Of a stretch of 64,000 nucleotides of DNA, positions 28,501-36,728 are shown one piece after another (within the stretch, counting starts at the first letter, position 1; each line of letters starts with the position of its first letter). The translations under genes were made by a program, and so were the position numbers. The stretch is taken from NCBI GenBank assembly GCA_044867785.1, contig JBIOVM010000069.1, forward strand, positions 1 to 64,000, read 5' to 3'. Source of the stretch: DASRDR01 sp044867785. GTDB taxonomy: Bacteria; Methylomirabilota; Methylomirabilia; Rokubacteriales; DASRDR01. A model generated the notes under the pieces. The model was not told where the DNA came from. It saw only the letters and a list, made by a program, of their open reading frames with translations, and ran no database searches.

Positions 28501-30837
28501 GACCTGACGGAGCCGAGCGCGATCGAGGCGGTGATCGGAAGCATCCGCCGAGACTGGGGCCCGATCGGAGGCATCGTCCACCTGGTCCCCCTCCGCGCCC
28601 GCGCGGCGGCCGACCCCCTCGATCCGGAGAATTGGCGCGAGGGAGTGGCGGTCGACATCGAGGGACTCTTCCACCTGGTGCGCGTCTGCGGGGCCGACAT
28701 CCGCCAGGCTGGGGTGGGCCACTCGGGGTTCGTGGTCGCCGTCACGGCCATGGGGGGCCGATTCGGCAGCGTGGCGCCGCCGGCCCAGTTCCTCCCGACC
28801 GACGGGGGCGTGGCGGGATTCGTCAAGACGCTCGCCCTCGAGTGGCCGGCCGTGCGGTGCAAGATCCTCGATGTCGCGCCCGCCGAGCCGGCTGCGGAGA
28901 TCGCCGGGCTGGTCCTGGAGGAGATGGCCGCCACCGACGGGCAGGTGGAGGTGGCGTACCACGGCGGACGCCGCCAGGCCCTCCTGCTCCGGCCCTCCCC
29001 GCTGGACACGGTCGGGGCAGCGCCGCTTCGTATCGACTCGGACTGGGTCTGGTTGCTCACCGGCGGGGCTCGCGGCATCACCGCCGAGACGGCGCTCGAG
29101 ATCGCCGAGCGATACCGCCCCACGATCGTGCTCGCGGGGCGCTCGCGTCTTCCGGCCGAGGAGGAGCACCCCGCGACCGCGAAGCTGGCGGGCGAGGCAC
29201 TGAAGCGCGAGCTCATCCAGCGGCTGGCCAAGGACGGGCGGCTCCCGACCCCCGCCGCCGTCGAAGCCGAGTATGGTCGCCTGGTTCGCGTGCGGGAGAT
29301 CCGGCACACGCTCCGCGCGCTCACCGCGGCCGGCGCCCGGGCGCGCTACGAGGCGGTCGACGTCAGGGAAAGCGAGGCCCTCGCCCGATTGGTCGAATCG
29401 ATCTACGCGGAGCACGGCCGCCTCGACGCCGTGATCCACGGCGCCGGGGTCATCGAGGACAAGCTCGTCGAGGACAAGGGGATCGATTCCTTCCGGCGCG
29501 TCCTGCACACGAAGGTGGACGGCGCCCTCGCGCTGGCCCGCCACCTCTCGCCGGAGAAGACCCGCCTCCTGGTCTTCTTCTCCTCGGTCGCCGGGCGCTT
29601 CGGCAACCGGGGGCAGAGCGACTACGCCGCCGCGAACGAGGTCCTGAACAAGCTCGCGGTGCACCTCGATGCCCGGTGGCCGGGTCGCGTCGTCGCGCTG
29701 AATTGGGGCCCGTGGCGCAAGACCGGAATGGTGTCCGACGAGGTCGAGCGCCAGTTCCAGGAGCGCGGGGTGCAGGTGATCGATCCCGCGGACGGACGCC
29801 GCGTCCTCGACCGAGAGCTCCGCCTCGGTTCGAAGGGCGAGGCCGAGGTGGTGTTGGGGCAAGGGCCGTGGGAAACGCCCATGGTCGCGGGACGCCGCCC
29901 GGGGGTGCCGATGCCCTCCCGGGTTCGACTCGCGCTGCCGTTGCTCGAAGGCGCGACCACGCTGGCCGGCACCGGCGGCGCCGTCGAGGTTCTACGGCGG
30001 CTCGACCCCGATCAGGATCTCTACCTCGCGGATCACCAGCTCGACGGAAAGCCCGTTCTTCCGGCCGCCATGGCGATGGAGCTCATGGGAGAGGTCGTCC
30101 AGGCCGGTTGGCCGGAATGGCAGCTGACCGGCGTGTCGTCGCTGCGCGTGCTGCGGGGCATCGTGCTCGAGAACGGCCCGAGAATGATGCGCGTCCTCGC
30201 CCGCCCCCAGACGCAGTCGGTCGGAACCGACGAGCTCAGCGTGGACGTCGAGATCTCCGAGCCGGAAGGCGCGACGGGCAGGAACTATCGCGCGACCGTG
30301 CACCTCGGCAGCCGGCTTCCCGCGCGCGACGGCCATCGCGTGCCTCAGCCGAAGGGGCTGCAGCCGTTCCCGATGACGGTCGAGGAAGCCTACGAACGCT
30401 GGCTCTTCCACGGGCCCGCCTTCCAGGCCATCACCGAGATCGAGGGCGTCAACGACGAGTGGATCGTCGCGACCTTTGCTCCGTCTTCCCCGGACCGGTG
30501 CCTCAAGCACCCGGTGGGGTCGTGGCTGATCGACCCCGTGGTGGTGGATTGCAGCTTCCAGCTCGCGATCGCGTGGGTCCGTCTCCACTACGACATGACG
30601 CCCCTTCCGGCCCGGCTCGGGGCGTGGACCCGCCTCGGCGCTGCGCACGGCGCGCCCCTGCGGTGCTTCCTTCGGGCCCAGCCGAGCGCCGCCGGCTCCG
30701 TGCTCACGACCCAGATCGTCCTCGCTGACGCCGAGAATCGCGTCGTCGGCGTCCTTCGGGACATGGAGTTCTCGTGTAGTCGCGCCCTCAATCGGCTGGG
30801 AGGGACTGCGGTCAAACGCCGTCGGAGCGAGCAGTGA
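22558..30837 (+). CDS. Secondary-lipid/PUFA-type megasynthase: NMO-NMO-KS-AT-ACP-KR-DH
   Basis: This is a 2759-residue multidomain synthase. Residues 1-250 and about 315-620 are two nitronate-monooxygenase-like (PfaD-type enoyl reductase) units; both keep a G-x-E-x-G-G-x-x-G core. The ketosynthase spans about 704-1145, with Cys891 in D-A-A-C-A-S-S, the H-G-T-G-T histidine and G-H-T-K. The acyltransferase spans about 1265-1565, with Ser1367 in G-H-S-Y-G. One ACP follows (about 1785-1865, Ser1823 in G-I-D-S-I-K). The ketoreductase spans about 1915-2420 (G-G-A-R-G-I-T; Ser2342/2343 and Tyr2356). The hot-dog dehydratase spans about 2480-2750, with His2493 and Asp2664. All core residues are present. 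PUFA synthases normally carry several tandem ACPs and a separate PfaD; here there is one ACP and the reductase is fused in front. The stop overlaps the next start (GTGA). The product is unknown. Confidence 0.93.
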   Translation: MSRAFEFAVVAPPLWPDPALAVAGSRAGALGIVDLELCTEPRRAIALVRRLASLPRLAFGLRLDGARPELAERILAETPPTVSTVILTATASTSLTEPIAALRRGGRRVFLSVTSPDEAELADTLDVDAIIAKGHEAGGFVGDETSFVLLQRLLAGARRPVWAHGGMGPHTVAACCAAGAAGVVLESQLLLLSDSALPEAVRDAVGRMDGSETICVGGELGSQVRVFARPRLRAVEELQQVQRALESEDRPRAEAAATWRSAVRQRLGWTGETKAWPLGQDAAFARAFAQRYGTVGGALEALRDAIGAHCRAAEAKRPLDQHGPLARSHGIRYPILQGPMTRVSDTAAFAERVAEGGGLPFLALALMRRAEVRALLEETRRRLANRPWGVGILGFVPLELRQEQLEEVLAIRPPVALIAGGRPDQALSLEEHGIATYLHVPSPGLLGMFLQSGAKRFVFEGRECGGHVGPRSSFVLWELMIDVLLSQVPPDADAGAFHVVFAGGIHDARSAAMVATLAAPLAERGMRVGVLLGTAYLFTTDAVEAGAIVPSFQEVAVGCARTILLETGPGHATRCADTAFGDAFRREKLRLAGDSALTPDEARTALEDLNLGRLRIASKGITRSPDASGPRASRFLQLDAETQRREGMYMIGQVAALRQGTCSIGELHREVSVEGTRRLEGVGALQPEVHAAEVASHPTRRPAPVAIVGMSCVLPKAPNLGRYWENIVGKVDAITEVPPERWDWRRYFDADPKAADRVYSKWGGFIDPIPFEPIRYGMPPNSLASIEPAQLLTLEVVRAALADAGYAERPFARERTGVVLGVGGGAGDLGQQYAVRASLPMYLDQVPPAVWRQLPEWTEDSFAGILLNVVAGRVANRFDLGGVNYTVDAACASSLAAVYLAVRELQSGTADVMLVGGADTVQNAFAYLCFSKTHALSPRGRCFTFDTSADGIVIGEGIAVLVLKRLEDAERDGDRIYAVIRGVAGSSDGRDRGLTAPRPEGQVRALDRAYAESGFPAATVGLFEAHGTGTVAGDQAEILSLTRVLTASGATRASCAVGSVKTMIGHTKCTAGVAGLAKIALALHHRVLPPTMNVEQPNPKAFAEDSPLYVNTDCRPWVGRPDGVPRRAAASSFGFGGTNFHVVVEEYEPAVPMATVSHWPTELLVWRAPTRAALASALEGLERELAGGATPALRDLAYSLWEEAKERRGADGAERLPTLAIVAASLDELRRKIGDVRERLAGGPASCGDLRSGYFTETPLDPDGRVAFLFPGQGSQHVDMLRDLAVHFGEVRDAFSRANQVLAHRFPVPLGSYVYPPPRFGDAAERAAQEALTRTNVAQPALGAAGHGLLTLLAALGIEPALVAGHSYGEYVALSAAGVFDEATLYELSEARGHAILQAGDADLGTMAAVVAGHERTTALLGGLADVWVANLNAPTQTMISGTSAAIDEALRRCEAAGVSARRIQVACGFHSPLVASARDTLAVRLGRVAMRAPRIPVFANATARPYPDEPDAIAANLADHLVSPVRFADEIEALYEAGARIFVEVGPGNVLTGLVPQTLEGRPHLAVAVAPRGASGLASLQAALGQLLAHGAPVDLDRLFEGRAPRRLDLANLAASTREAPLPPGTWLVHGGRAWPASEPDPGPAEPVVLAPASQSEQTPSPPAHQPAHALERSASDPAPALTPVAGRDHGDVGVADTMAGFQRLMGRFLETQRSVMLAYLRGAQVAPPATIAGPPPARAVPASAPAEPISASSRSTAPEPRIAPAPSGPGSSPPAPVPAGPTTAREALTHALLELVSERTGYPTEMLGLDVNIEADLGIDSIKRVEILGAFQRGHVPAGPATSGLMERLTAAKTLGQILDLAVESLSRRAPDAEVPRHVDAGTPATNGSGARMPAALGSLASPASTGHVEVPRFVLETVAAPLGDRPPLPVSERPLVLTDDRRGVADALARRWRERGGRAVLLRHGQTQTRVDPESYEVDLTEPSAIEAVIGSIRRDWGPIGGIVHLVPLRARAAADPLDPENWREGVAVDIEGLFHLVRVCGADIRQAGVGHSGFVVAVTAMGGRFGSVAPPAQFLPTDGGVAGFVKTLALEWPAVRCKILDVAPAEPAAEIAGLVLEEMAATDGQVEVAYHGGRRQALLLRPSPLDTVGAAPLRIDSDWVWLLTGGARGITAETALEIAERYRPTIVLAGRSRLPAEEEHPATAKLAGEALKRELIQRLAKDGRLPTPAAVEAEYGRLVRVREIRHTLRALTAAGARARYEAVDVRESEALARLVESIYAEHGRLDAVIHGAGVIEDKLVEDKGIDSFRRVLHTKVDGALALARHLSPEKTRLLVFFSSVAGRFGNRGQSDYAAANEVLNKLAVHLDARWPGRVVALNWGPWRKTGMVSDEVERQFQERGVQVIDPADGRRVLDRELRLGSKGEAEVVLGQGPWETPMVAGRRPGVPMPSRVRLALPLLEGATTLAGTGGAVEVLRRLDPDQDLYLADHQLDGKPVLPAAMAMELMGEVVQAGWPEWQLTGVSSLRVLRGIVLENGPRMMRVLARPQTQSVGTDELSVDVEISEPEGATGRNYRATVHLGSRLPARDGHRVPQPKGLQPFPMTVEEAYERWLFHGPAFQAITEIEGVNDEWIVATFAPSSPDRCLKHPVGSWLIDPVVVDCSFQLAIAWVRLHYDMTPLPARLGAWTRLGAAHGAPLRCFLRAQPSAAGSVLTTQIVLADAENRVVGVLRDMEFSCSRALNRLGGTAVKRRRSEQ

Positions 30838-33800
30838 ACCCGGAGGACGTGTCCGAGCCGTCGAAGGTCGACATCGCCATCATCGGGATGGCATGCCTGT
30901 TCCCCGGCGCCGCGAGCTCTCGGGCGTACTGGGCCAACATCGTCGGCGGCGTCAACGCCATCGACGACCCTCCGCCCGGGTGGGCGGTCGACGCCTTCGA
31001 TCCCGCCTCGGGTGAGCCGGACCCGATCGCGTGCCGCCGCGGCGGCTTCCTCGGCGAGGTCTCGGGATTCGATCCGCTGAGCTACGGCGTCATGCCGCAC
31101 GCCGTCGACGGAGCCGAGCCCGAGCATTTTCTCGCACTGCGCGTCGCGCACGAGGCGCTCGCCGACGCCGGCTATCTCGACCGTCCCTTCGACCGGAAGC
31201 GCGCCGGGGTCATCCTCGGGCGCCTCAATTTCCTGAACCGCGGCAACGTCACCGCGCTGCAGCACGGCATGGTCATCGAGCAGACGCTGCGGGTGCTGCG
31301 GGACCTCCACCCCGAGTATGGCGAGGACGAGCTCCGCCAGCTCCGCCGCCAGCTCAAGGACAGCCTGCCTCCGTTCAACGCCGAGACGATGGCGGGACTC
31401 GTGTCCAACGTGATGTGCGGGCGAATCGCGAACCGCTTGGACCTTCAGGGTCCCAACTACGCGGTCGACGCCGCCTGCGCGTCCTCGCCGATCGCGGTCG
31501 ACCTCGGCGTGCGGGAGCTGGAGAGCGGGCGATGCGACCTGATGCTGGTCGGAGGCGTGAGCGTCGCGACCTCCCCCATCGTCCTGATGGCGTTCACCAA
31601 CCTGGGTGCGGTCTCGCGGAGCGGTCAGGTCCGGCCCTTCGACGTCGACGCGGACGGGACGCTGCTCGGCGAAGGAATCGGAATGGTCGTGCTGAAGCGC
31701 CGGGCGGACGCCGAGCGCGACGGCGACCGGATCTACGCCGTGATCCGGGGAATCGGGGTCGCCAGCGACGGACGAGGGCTCGGCCTCCTGGCGCCGCGCC
31801 TGGAGGGCGAGGAGCTGTCGATCCGGCGCGCCTATGAGGCGGCCGGCCTCTCCCCCGACACGGTGGGACTCGTCGAGGCCCACGGCACCGGCACCGTGAT
31901 CGGCGACGCGACGGAGATCCAGGCGCTCCAGCGCGTGTTCGGCCCGCGGCGGGGGCCGTACGCGCGGTGTGCTCTCGGGTCCGTCAAGTCGATGATCGGC
32001 CACAGCATTCCGGCCGCGGGCGTTGCCGGGCTCATCAAGGCCGCCCTGGCTCTTCACCACCGTGTCCTGCCCCCCACGCTCGGCTGCGAGACGCCGAACC
32101 CGAAGTTCGAGCTGGAGCGAACGCCCTTCTACGTCAACACGGCGACGCGTCCGTGGATCCACGGCGGACGAGAGCCCCGGCGCGCCGGCGTGAGCTCGTT
32201 CGGGTTCGGCGGGATCAACGCCCACGTGATCCTCGAAGAGCATCCGGCTCACGCCGCCACGGGCGAGAGCTCTTCGGCTCCCCGGGAGTGCGAGGTCGTC
32301 GTGGTCCAGGGCGCCGGCCGGTCGGACCTCGTGCAGGCGGTCGACGCGCTGAGGGAAGAGCTGGCCACGGGCCGAACGCCGCTGGTCGAGCTGGCGCGCG
32401 CGCGCAACGTCGAGCTCCGCGACGGGACGCTCCGCTTGGCTGTCGTCGCGTCGTCGCCCGAGGACCTGGACCGGAAGCTGGTCCATGCGCGGAGCCGGCT
32501 GGTGCGGGAGGACTGCTCGCGGATCAAGGACGTGAGCGGCATCTACTTCTTTCGGGAGCCGCTCGCCCGCTCCGGCCGGGTCGCCTTCCTGTTCCCCGGC
32601 GAGGGCGCCCAGTACTCCAACATGCTTGCCGATCTCTGCTTGGCCTTCCCGCAGGTGGGCGCCGCCTTCGACCAGGCCGACCGCGTGTTCCACGAGAACG
32701 GGCGGAGTTACGTGCCGAGTCAGGTCGTGTTCCCACCCCCGCTCGACTCGCGGGGCCAGGCCACCGCCCTCTGGGACCTGGAGTGTGCCGTGGCGTCGGT
32801 GTTCGCCGCCAACCGGGGGCTCGCGGCTCTCCTGGCGCGGCTGGCCATCGAGCCCGACGTCGTCGTCGGGCACAGCAGTGGCGAGTACGCGGCGCTGCTC
32901 CAGGCGGGGGCCATCGCGTTCGAGCGCGAGGACGAGCTTCTCCAGAACGCCCGAGCGCTGAACGAGCTCTACACCTCCGTCGAAAGCCGAGTCCCGGCCG
33001 GCGCGCTCGTCACGGTGGGGGCCGCGCGGCCGGGTCTCCTGGCGGAGGCCTTGCGGGCGCACCCCGATCTGCGCATCGCGATCGACAACTGCCCCCACCA
33101 AGTGGTGCTGTGCGGGACCGAGGCGTCCGCGCAGGCGGCAATGGAGATGCTTCGACAGGGGGGAGCCATCTGCGCGGTCCTCCCGTTCGGGCGGGCGTAT
33201 CACACTCCCGAGTTCGCCCCGGTCGCCGACGAGGTCGAGCGTTACTACGACCGGCTTCGCATCGTGACGCCGCGAATTCCCGTCTACTCGTGCATGACGG
33301 CCGCGCCCTTCCCGGACGATCCGCGGGAAGTCCGTCGCATCGCGGTCGGGCAGTGGACGAGTCCCGTGCGGTTCCGCGAGACCATCGAAGCGATGCACGC
33401 CGGCGGAGTACGCGTCTTCGTCGAGGTCGGGCCACGCGGCATGCTGACGGGCTTCGTCGACGACACGCTTCGAGGCCGGGCGTTCGTGTCCGTCCCTCTC
33501 AACGTGACTCAGCGGTCCGGCGTCGTCCAGCTCGCCCATGCCCTGGCGCTGCTCGCGGCTCATGGGGTGCCGATGAATCTCGGGCCGCTCTATGCCGACC
33601 GCGGGGTGCGTGGCGCGACCCCGGGAGCGGCAACGCGCGAGCCGGCGCCGCGGACCTCGATGCCGCGGCTTCCCCTGGAGCTGCCGGTCCTGAAGGTGGC
33701 CGATCCGGAGGCGATCCGGGTGTCGCACCGCGCCCCGGTGCCGATGGCGGAGAGCGGTCGGCAGTCGGCCCCGCTCGCGGCCCCGGATGTCGCCGGGCAT

Positions 33801-36215
33801 CCGGCCGCCATGCCGGCATCCGCGAGTCTCGACCCCCGAGGAGACGGAGCCCCCGCGAGCCCGGCCCCGCCCGTCGGCCGCGGGGGCACCGGCGGGCTCT
33901 CCCCGGCGATGGACGAGTATCTGCGGACCATGGAGCGGTTCCTCGAGGTCCAGGAATCGGTGCTCACGGCCTTCTTGGAAGGAGCGCCGCGAGAATCTCC
34001 GGCGGCTCAGCCCGGTGGCCCTCCGGTCGGGGCCGAGGTCGTCGCCGGCGGGGCCCCACCCGTCCGCGTAACCGAGCCGACGGCAGGTCCCGCGAGCGGG
34101 GCGGGATCGGACAGGCCGTCGCCGTCGATCAGGGTCCCCGAGCGGGCGGATCCACCCGGAGCCCCGGCGGCGCCGACCGCGCCCTCACTGGGCCGGGATG
34201 CCGTCGTGACGCGACTGCTCCGCTTGGTGAGCGAAAAGACCGGTTACCCGGTGGAGATGCTGGATCCGTCGCTGAACATGGAGGCGGACCTGGGAATCGA
34301 CTCCATCAAACGCGTCGAGATTCTCGGGGCGTTCCAGCGCGAGACCGCGCTGCTTCGGCCCGACGAGATGGAAGCGGCGACGAGCCTCAAGACGCTCGAG
34401 CAGGTGATCGAGTTCTTCGCGGCGCGCACGGTGGCGCCCGCGAAGGAGGACGCGCGGCCGACGAGTCAGCCGCCGCCCGCGGCCGGGGCCTTCGTTCGGG
34501 ACCTCGTGACGCTCGAGCCCGGAGTCGGGCTGGTGGCGACCGTGCGGCTCGATGCCCGGCGGGAGCGCTTCCTGCGCCACCACACGATCGGCGGTCAGGT
34601 CTCCACCCTCGACGACGACCGACCGGCGATGCCCGTGGTCCCCCTCGCGATCAGCCTCGAGATCTTGGCGGAAGCGGCCGCTCTGCTCCGGCCCGGACGG
34701 ATCCTGGTCGGGATGCGAGCCGTGCGCGCGTTCCGCTGGTTCCCGCTCGAGGACGACCAGCGCGAGGTGACGGTCGTGGCTCGCGTCGAGCCCGGCATGG
34801 CGGAGGCGGTGTCGGTTCGGATCCTCGACGCGGAGGGTGGCGAGGGCGCGCCGGCGGCGGGACACACAGTCGTCGAGGGGACGATGGTGTTCGGCGACGC
34901 ATATCCGGCGGCCCCCCGCGCGACGCCGCTCACCCTCTCGGAGGAGCGCCCCTATCGGTTCGCTCCCGACGAGTACTACTCCGAGGTCATGTTCCACGGT
35001 CCGCTGTTCCGGAGCGTGACGTCGATCGACCGGTGCGGCTCCGAGGGAGCCGAAGCCCAGGTCAGCTCGGGCGAGCAAACGGGCTTCTTCCGGGCAACAC
35101 CGAAGGCGTCGTTCACGATCGATCCCGTGCTCTTCGACGCGGCCGGCCAGCTCGTCGGCTTCTGGACGGCCGACCGTCTCGACCGGAAGTTCGTCATCTT
35201 CCCGGTCGGATTCAGCGCGCTCGATCTCTACCGGCCCGTCCTGTCGGCCAGTGCGCCGCTGACCTGCCGGGTCCGGCAGCCGATCTTGCGTGACGATCGA
35301 GTCTCGTCGGACATCGAGTTCCTCGACTCCGCGGGTCGCCTCGTGGCTCGGTTCGAGCGATGGGAGGACATGCGCTTCGATTTCGCTCGCGAGATCGTTC
35401 GCTTCGTCCTCTCACCTCGGGACCGGATGCTGAGCGAGCCCTGGCCGGAAGTCGCGGAGCGGTTCGGCCCGGGCGGCACCGTCGGCAGCTCCCGGCTATT
35501 GCTCAACCGGTTGCCGCGCGAGGCATTCGACCCCTCCCAGATGTGGCACGCCGCCTGGGGACGCCTGGTTCTCGTCCCGAGCGAGCGCGACGAGTGGCGG
35601 CGCGTGCCGGAGCCGCGGCGCGCGAACTGGCTGGCCGGGCGGCTGGCGGCCAAGGACGCCGTGCGGCGGCTCCTGGCTCTCCGCCATGGGCTCCAGGTGT
35701 GTCCGGGCGACGTGGAGATCGCGAATGACGAGCACGGCGCCCCGGTCGCGCGGGGGCGCTGGACCGACCGTGTCGGCGGCCCGCCGGCGATGTCGCTGAC
35801 CCATGCCGACGGCGTCGCCGTGGCCGTCGCCGTGGACGGGGACTCGCGCGCGGGCGTCGGCGTCGATCTGGAGGTACTGCGCGACTTCTCCGACGAATTC
35901 TTGGCCACGGCATTCACGGGTGACGAGCGCAGGCTGTTCGCGACCCTGGAACCGCCGGCGGCCCGGGAATGGGCGGTGCGCCTCTGGTGCGCGAAGGAAG
36001 CGCTCGGAAAGGCCCTCGGGCGCGGTCTGATCGGGGGACCCCGGGCGGTCGTCGTGCGGCGGCTAGACCCCGCCACCGGGCAGGTCGAGATGAGCCTCAC
36101 CGGCGCGCTGGCCAAGTTGGTCGACAAGAGCGCGACGCGCACCTTCCAGGCGGGCACGATCCGGGAGGGCGACCTGATCGTGGCCTGTGCGCGGGTGGCG
36201 GACCGGCCAGCCTGA
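30834..36215 (+). CDS. Secondary-lipid/PUFA-type megasynthase: KS-AT-ACP-DH-PPTase
   Basis: This 1793-residue synthase is coupled to the preceding gene by GTGA. The ketosynthase spans about residues 10-460, with Cys215 in D-A-A-C-A-S-S, H-G-T-G-T and G-S-V-K-S-M-I-G-H. The acyltransferase spans about 582-890 (Ser681 in G-H-S-S-G). A proline-rich linker leads to one ACP (about 1120-1200, Ser1157 in G-I-D-S-I-K). A hot-dog dehydratase follows (about 1210-1530, His1249/1250 and a D-A-A-G-Q motif). The C-terminus (about 1580-1793) is a 4'-phosphopantetheinyl transferase with G-V-G-V-D-L-E (Asp1678) and W-C-A-K-E (Lys1721, Glu1722). The PPTase probably activates both ACPs and perhaps the carrier protein at 43931. 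There is no ketoreductase, so it depends on the first protein. Confidence 0.93.
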   Translation: MNPEDVSEPSKVDIAIIGMACLFPGAASSRAYWANIVGGVNAIDDPPPGWAVDAFDPASGEPDPIACRRGGFLGEVSGFDPLSYGVMPHAVDGAEPEHFLALRVAHEALADAGYLDRPFDRKRAGVILGRLNFLNRGNVTALQHGMVIEQTLRVLRDLHPEYGEDELRQLRRQLKDSLPPFNAETMAGLVSNVMCGRIANRLDLQGPNYAVDAACASSPIAVDLGVRELESGRCDLMLVGGVSVATSPIVLMAFTNLGAVSRSGQVRPFDVDADGTLLGEGIGMVVLKRRADAERDGDRIYAVIRGIGVASDGRGLGLLAPRLEGEELSIRRAYEAAGLSPDTVGLVEAHGTGTVIGDATEIQALQRVFGPRRGPYARCALGSVKSMIGHSIPAAGVAGLIKAALALHHRVLPPTLGCETPNPKFELERTPFYVNTATRPWIHGGREPRRAGVSSFGFGGINAHVILEEHPAHAATGESSSAPRECEVVVVQGAGRSDLVQAVDALREELATGRTPLVELARARNVELRDGTLRLAVVASSPEDLDRKLVHARSRLVREDCSRIKDVSGIYFFREPLARSGRVAFLFPGEGAQYSNMLADLCLAFPQVGAAFDQADRVFHENGRSYVPSQVVFPPPLDSRGQATALWDLECAVASVFAANRGLAALLARLAIEPDVVVGHSSGEYAALLQAGAIAFEREDELLQNARALNELYTSVESRVPAGALVTVGAARPGLLAEALRAHPDLRIAIDNCPHQVVLCGTEASAQAAMEMLRQGGAICAVLPFGRAYHTPEFAPVADEVERYYDRLRIVTPRIPVYSCMTAAPFPDDPREVRRIAVGQWTSPVRFRETIEAMHAGGVRVFVEVGPRGMLTGFVDDTLRGRAFVSVPLNVTQRSGVVQLAHALALLAAHGVPMNLGPLYADRGVRGATPGAATREPAPRTSMPRLPLELPVLKVADPEAIRVSHRAPVPMAESGRQSAPLAAPDVAGHPAAMPASASLDPRGDGAPASPAPPVGRGGTGGLSPAMDEYLRTMERFLEVQESVLTAFLEGAPRESPAAQPGGPPVGAEVVAGGAPPVRVTEPTAGPASGAGSDRPSPSIRVPERADPPGAPAAPTAPSLGRDAVVTRLLRLVSEKTGYPVEMLDPSLNMEADLGIDSIKRVEILGAFQRETALLRPDEMEAATSLKTLEQVIEFFAARTVAPAKEDARPTSQPPPAAGAFVRDLVTLEPGVGLVATVRLDARRERFLRHHTIGGQVSTLDDDRPAMPVVPLAISLEILAEAAALLRPGRILVGMRAVRAFRWFPLEDDQREVTVVARVEPGMAEAVSVRILDAEGGEGAPAAGHTVVEGTMVFGDAYPAAPRATPLTLSEERPYRFAPDEYYSEVMFHGPLFRSVTSIDRCGSEGAEAQVSSGEQTGFFRATPKASFTIDPVLFDAAGQLVGFWTADRLDRKFVIFPVGFSALDLYRPVLSASAPLTCRVRQPILRDDRVSSDIEFLDSAGRLVARFERWEDMRFDFAREIVRFVLSPRDRMLSEPWPEVAERFGPGGTVGSSRLLLNRLPREAFDPSQMWHAAWGRLVLVPSERDEWRRVPEPRRANWLAGRLAAKDAVRRLLALRHGLQVCPGDVEIANDEHGAPVARGRWTDRVGGPPAMSLTHADGVAVAVAVDGDSRAGVGVDLEVLRDFSDEFLATAFTGDERRLFATLEPPAAREWAVRLWCAKEALGKALGRGLIGGPRAVVVRRLDPATGQVEMSLTGALAKLVDKSATRTFQAGTIREGDLIVACARVADRPA

Positions 36216-36728
36216 CGTTTCACGCCGTCCGACCCGGGCGCGGGTGACCTTGCCGAGGATCCTCGGAGGTCGCCCGAGGTTCGGCCTGGCCGACCGGCAG
36301 GCGGCATCACTTCCCGATCGCGCGAGCTGCTCGAGCCGTCGTCCGACTCGAAGGCGCACCGCCGTTGGAACTCCCAGCCGAGACTCGTCGAACCCGCCGA
36401 CCGAAACCCAGGCTCGTCCAACGTGAACGGCGCACGGTGGGCGCCACGCGCCCGTCGAACCACGGCCAGTCATCCGGACGGTGCTCCCGGCTCACGGGCA
36501 CACCGCGATCGCGAATCGGATGTCGCCGCGCCGCCCCCCCAGGCGCCGGGCATCCGGAGAAGTCGGGCGCCGGGTCGCCGGAGGGCTCGCCCCGGACCGG
36601 TGAGGGTGCCCGCTGGCCGCGGCGGGGCGGCGAATGTCGAGCCCGGCGGGATTCGGAGCGTGGCAAGATGGAGTTCGGGGCCGTAGCTCACCGCGCAGAA
36701 GGGGCTAGGGCGAAGAGGGGGTAGGAAC
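36216..36728. other. Intergenic region after the megasynthase operon
   Basis: About 510 bases with no supportable gene on either strand. It contains the hairpin at 36246-36271 and presumably the promoter of the esterase that follows. I see no RNA gene. Confidence 0.5.
36246..36271 (+). terminator. Terminator-like hairpin after the megasynthase operon
   Basis: The inverted repeat GACCT-tg-CCGAG-GATC-CTCGG-AGGTC forms a 10-bp stem with a two-base bulge and a GATC loop, 30 bases after the stop at 36215. No U-tract follows, so it may only stall polymerase or protect the 3' end. The core is also a palindrome that a protein could bind. Confidence 0.35.

Noticed and set aside
30588..33800. A 1070-residue open frame on the minus strand
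   Set aside because: It is antisense to the junction of two megasynthase genes with intact active-site motifs; its product is Arg/His/Asp-rich with no family motifs. Long antisense frames are common in DNA this GC-rich.
36063..36666. Several minus-strand frames after the second megasynthase
   Set aside because: No ribosome-binding site, no motifs and Arg-rich shadow composition; the region is better left as intergenic.
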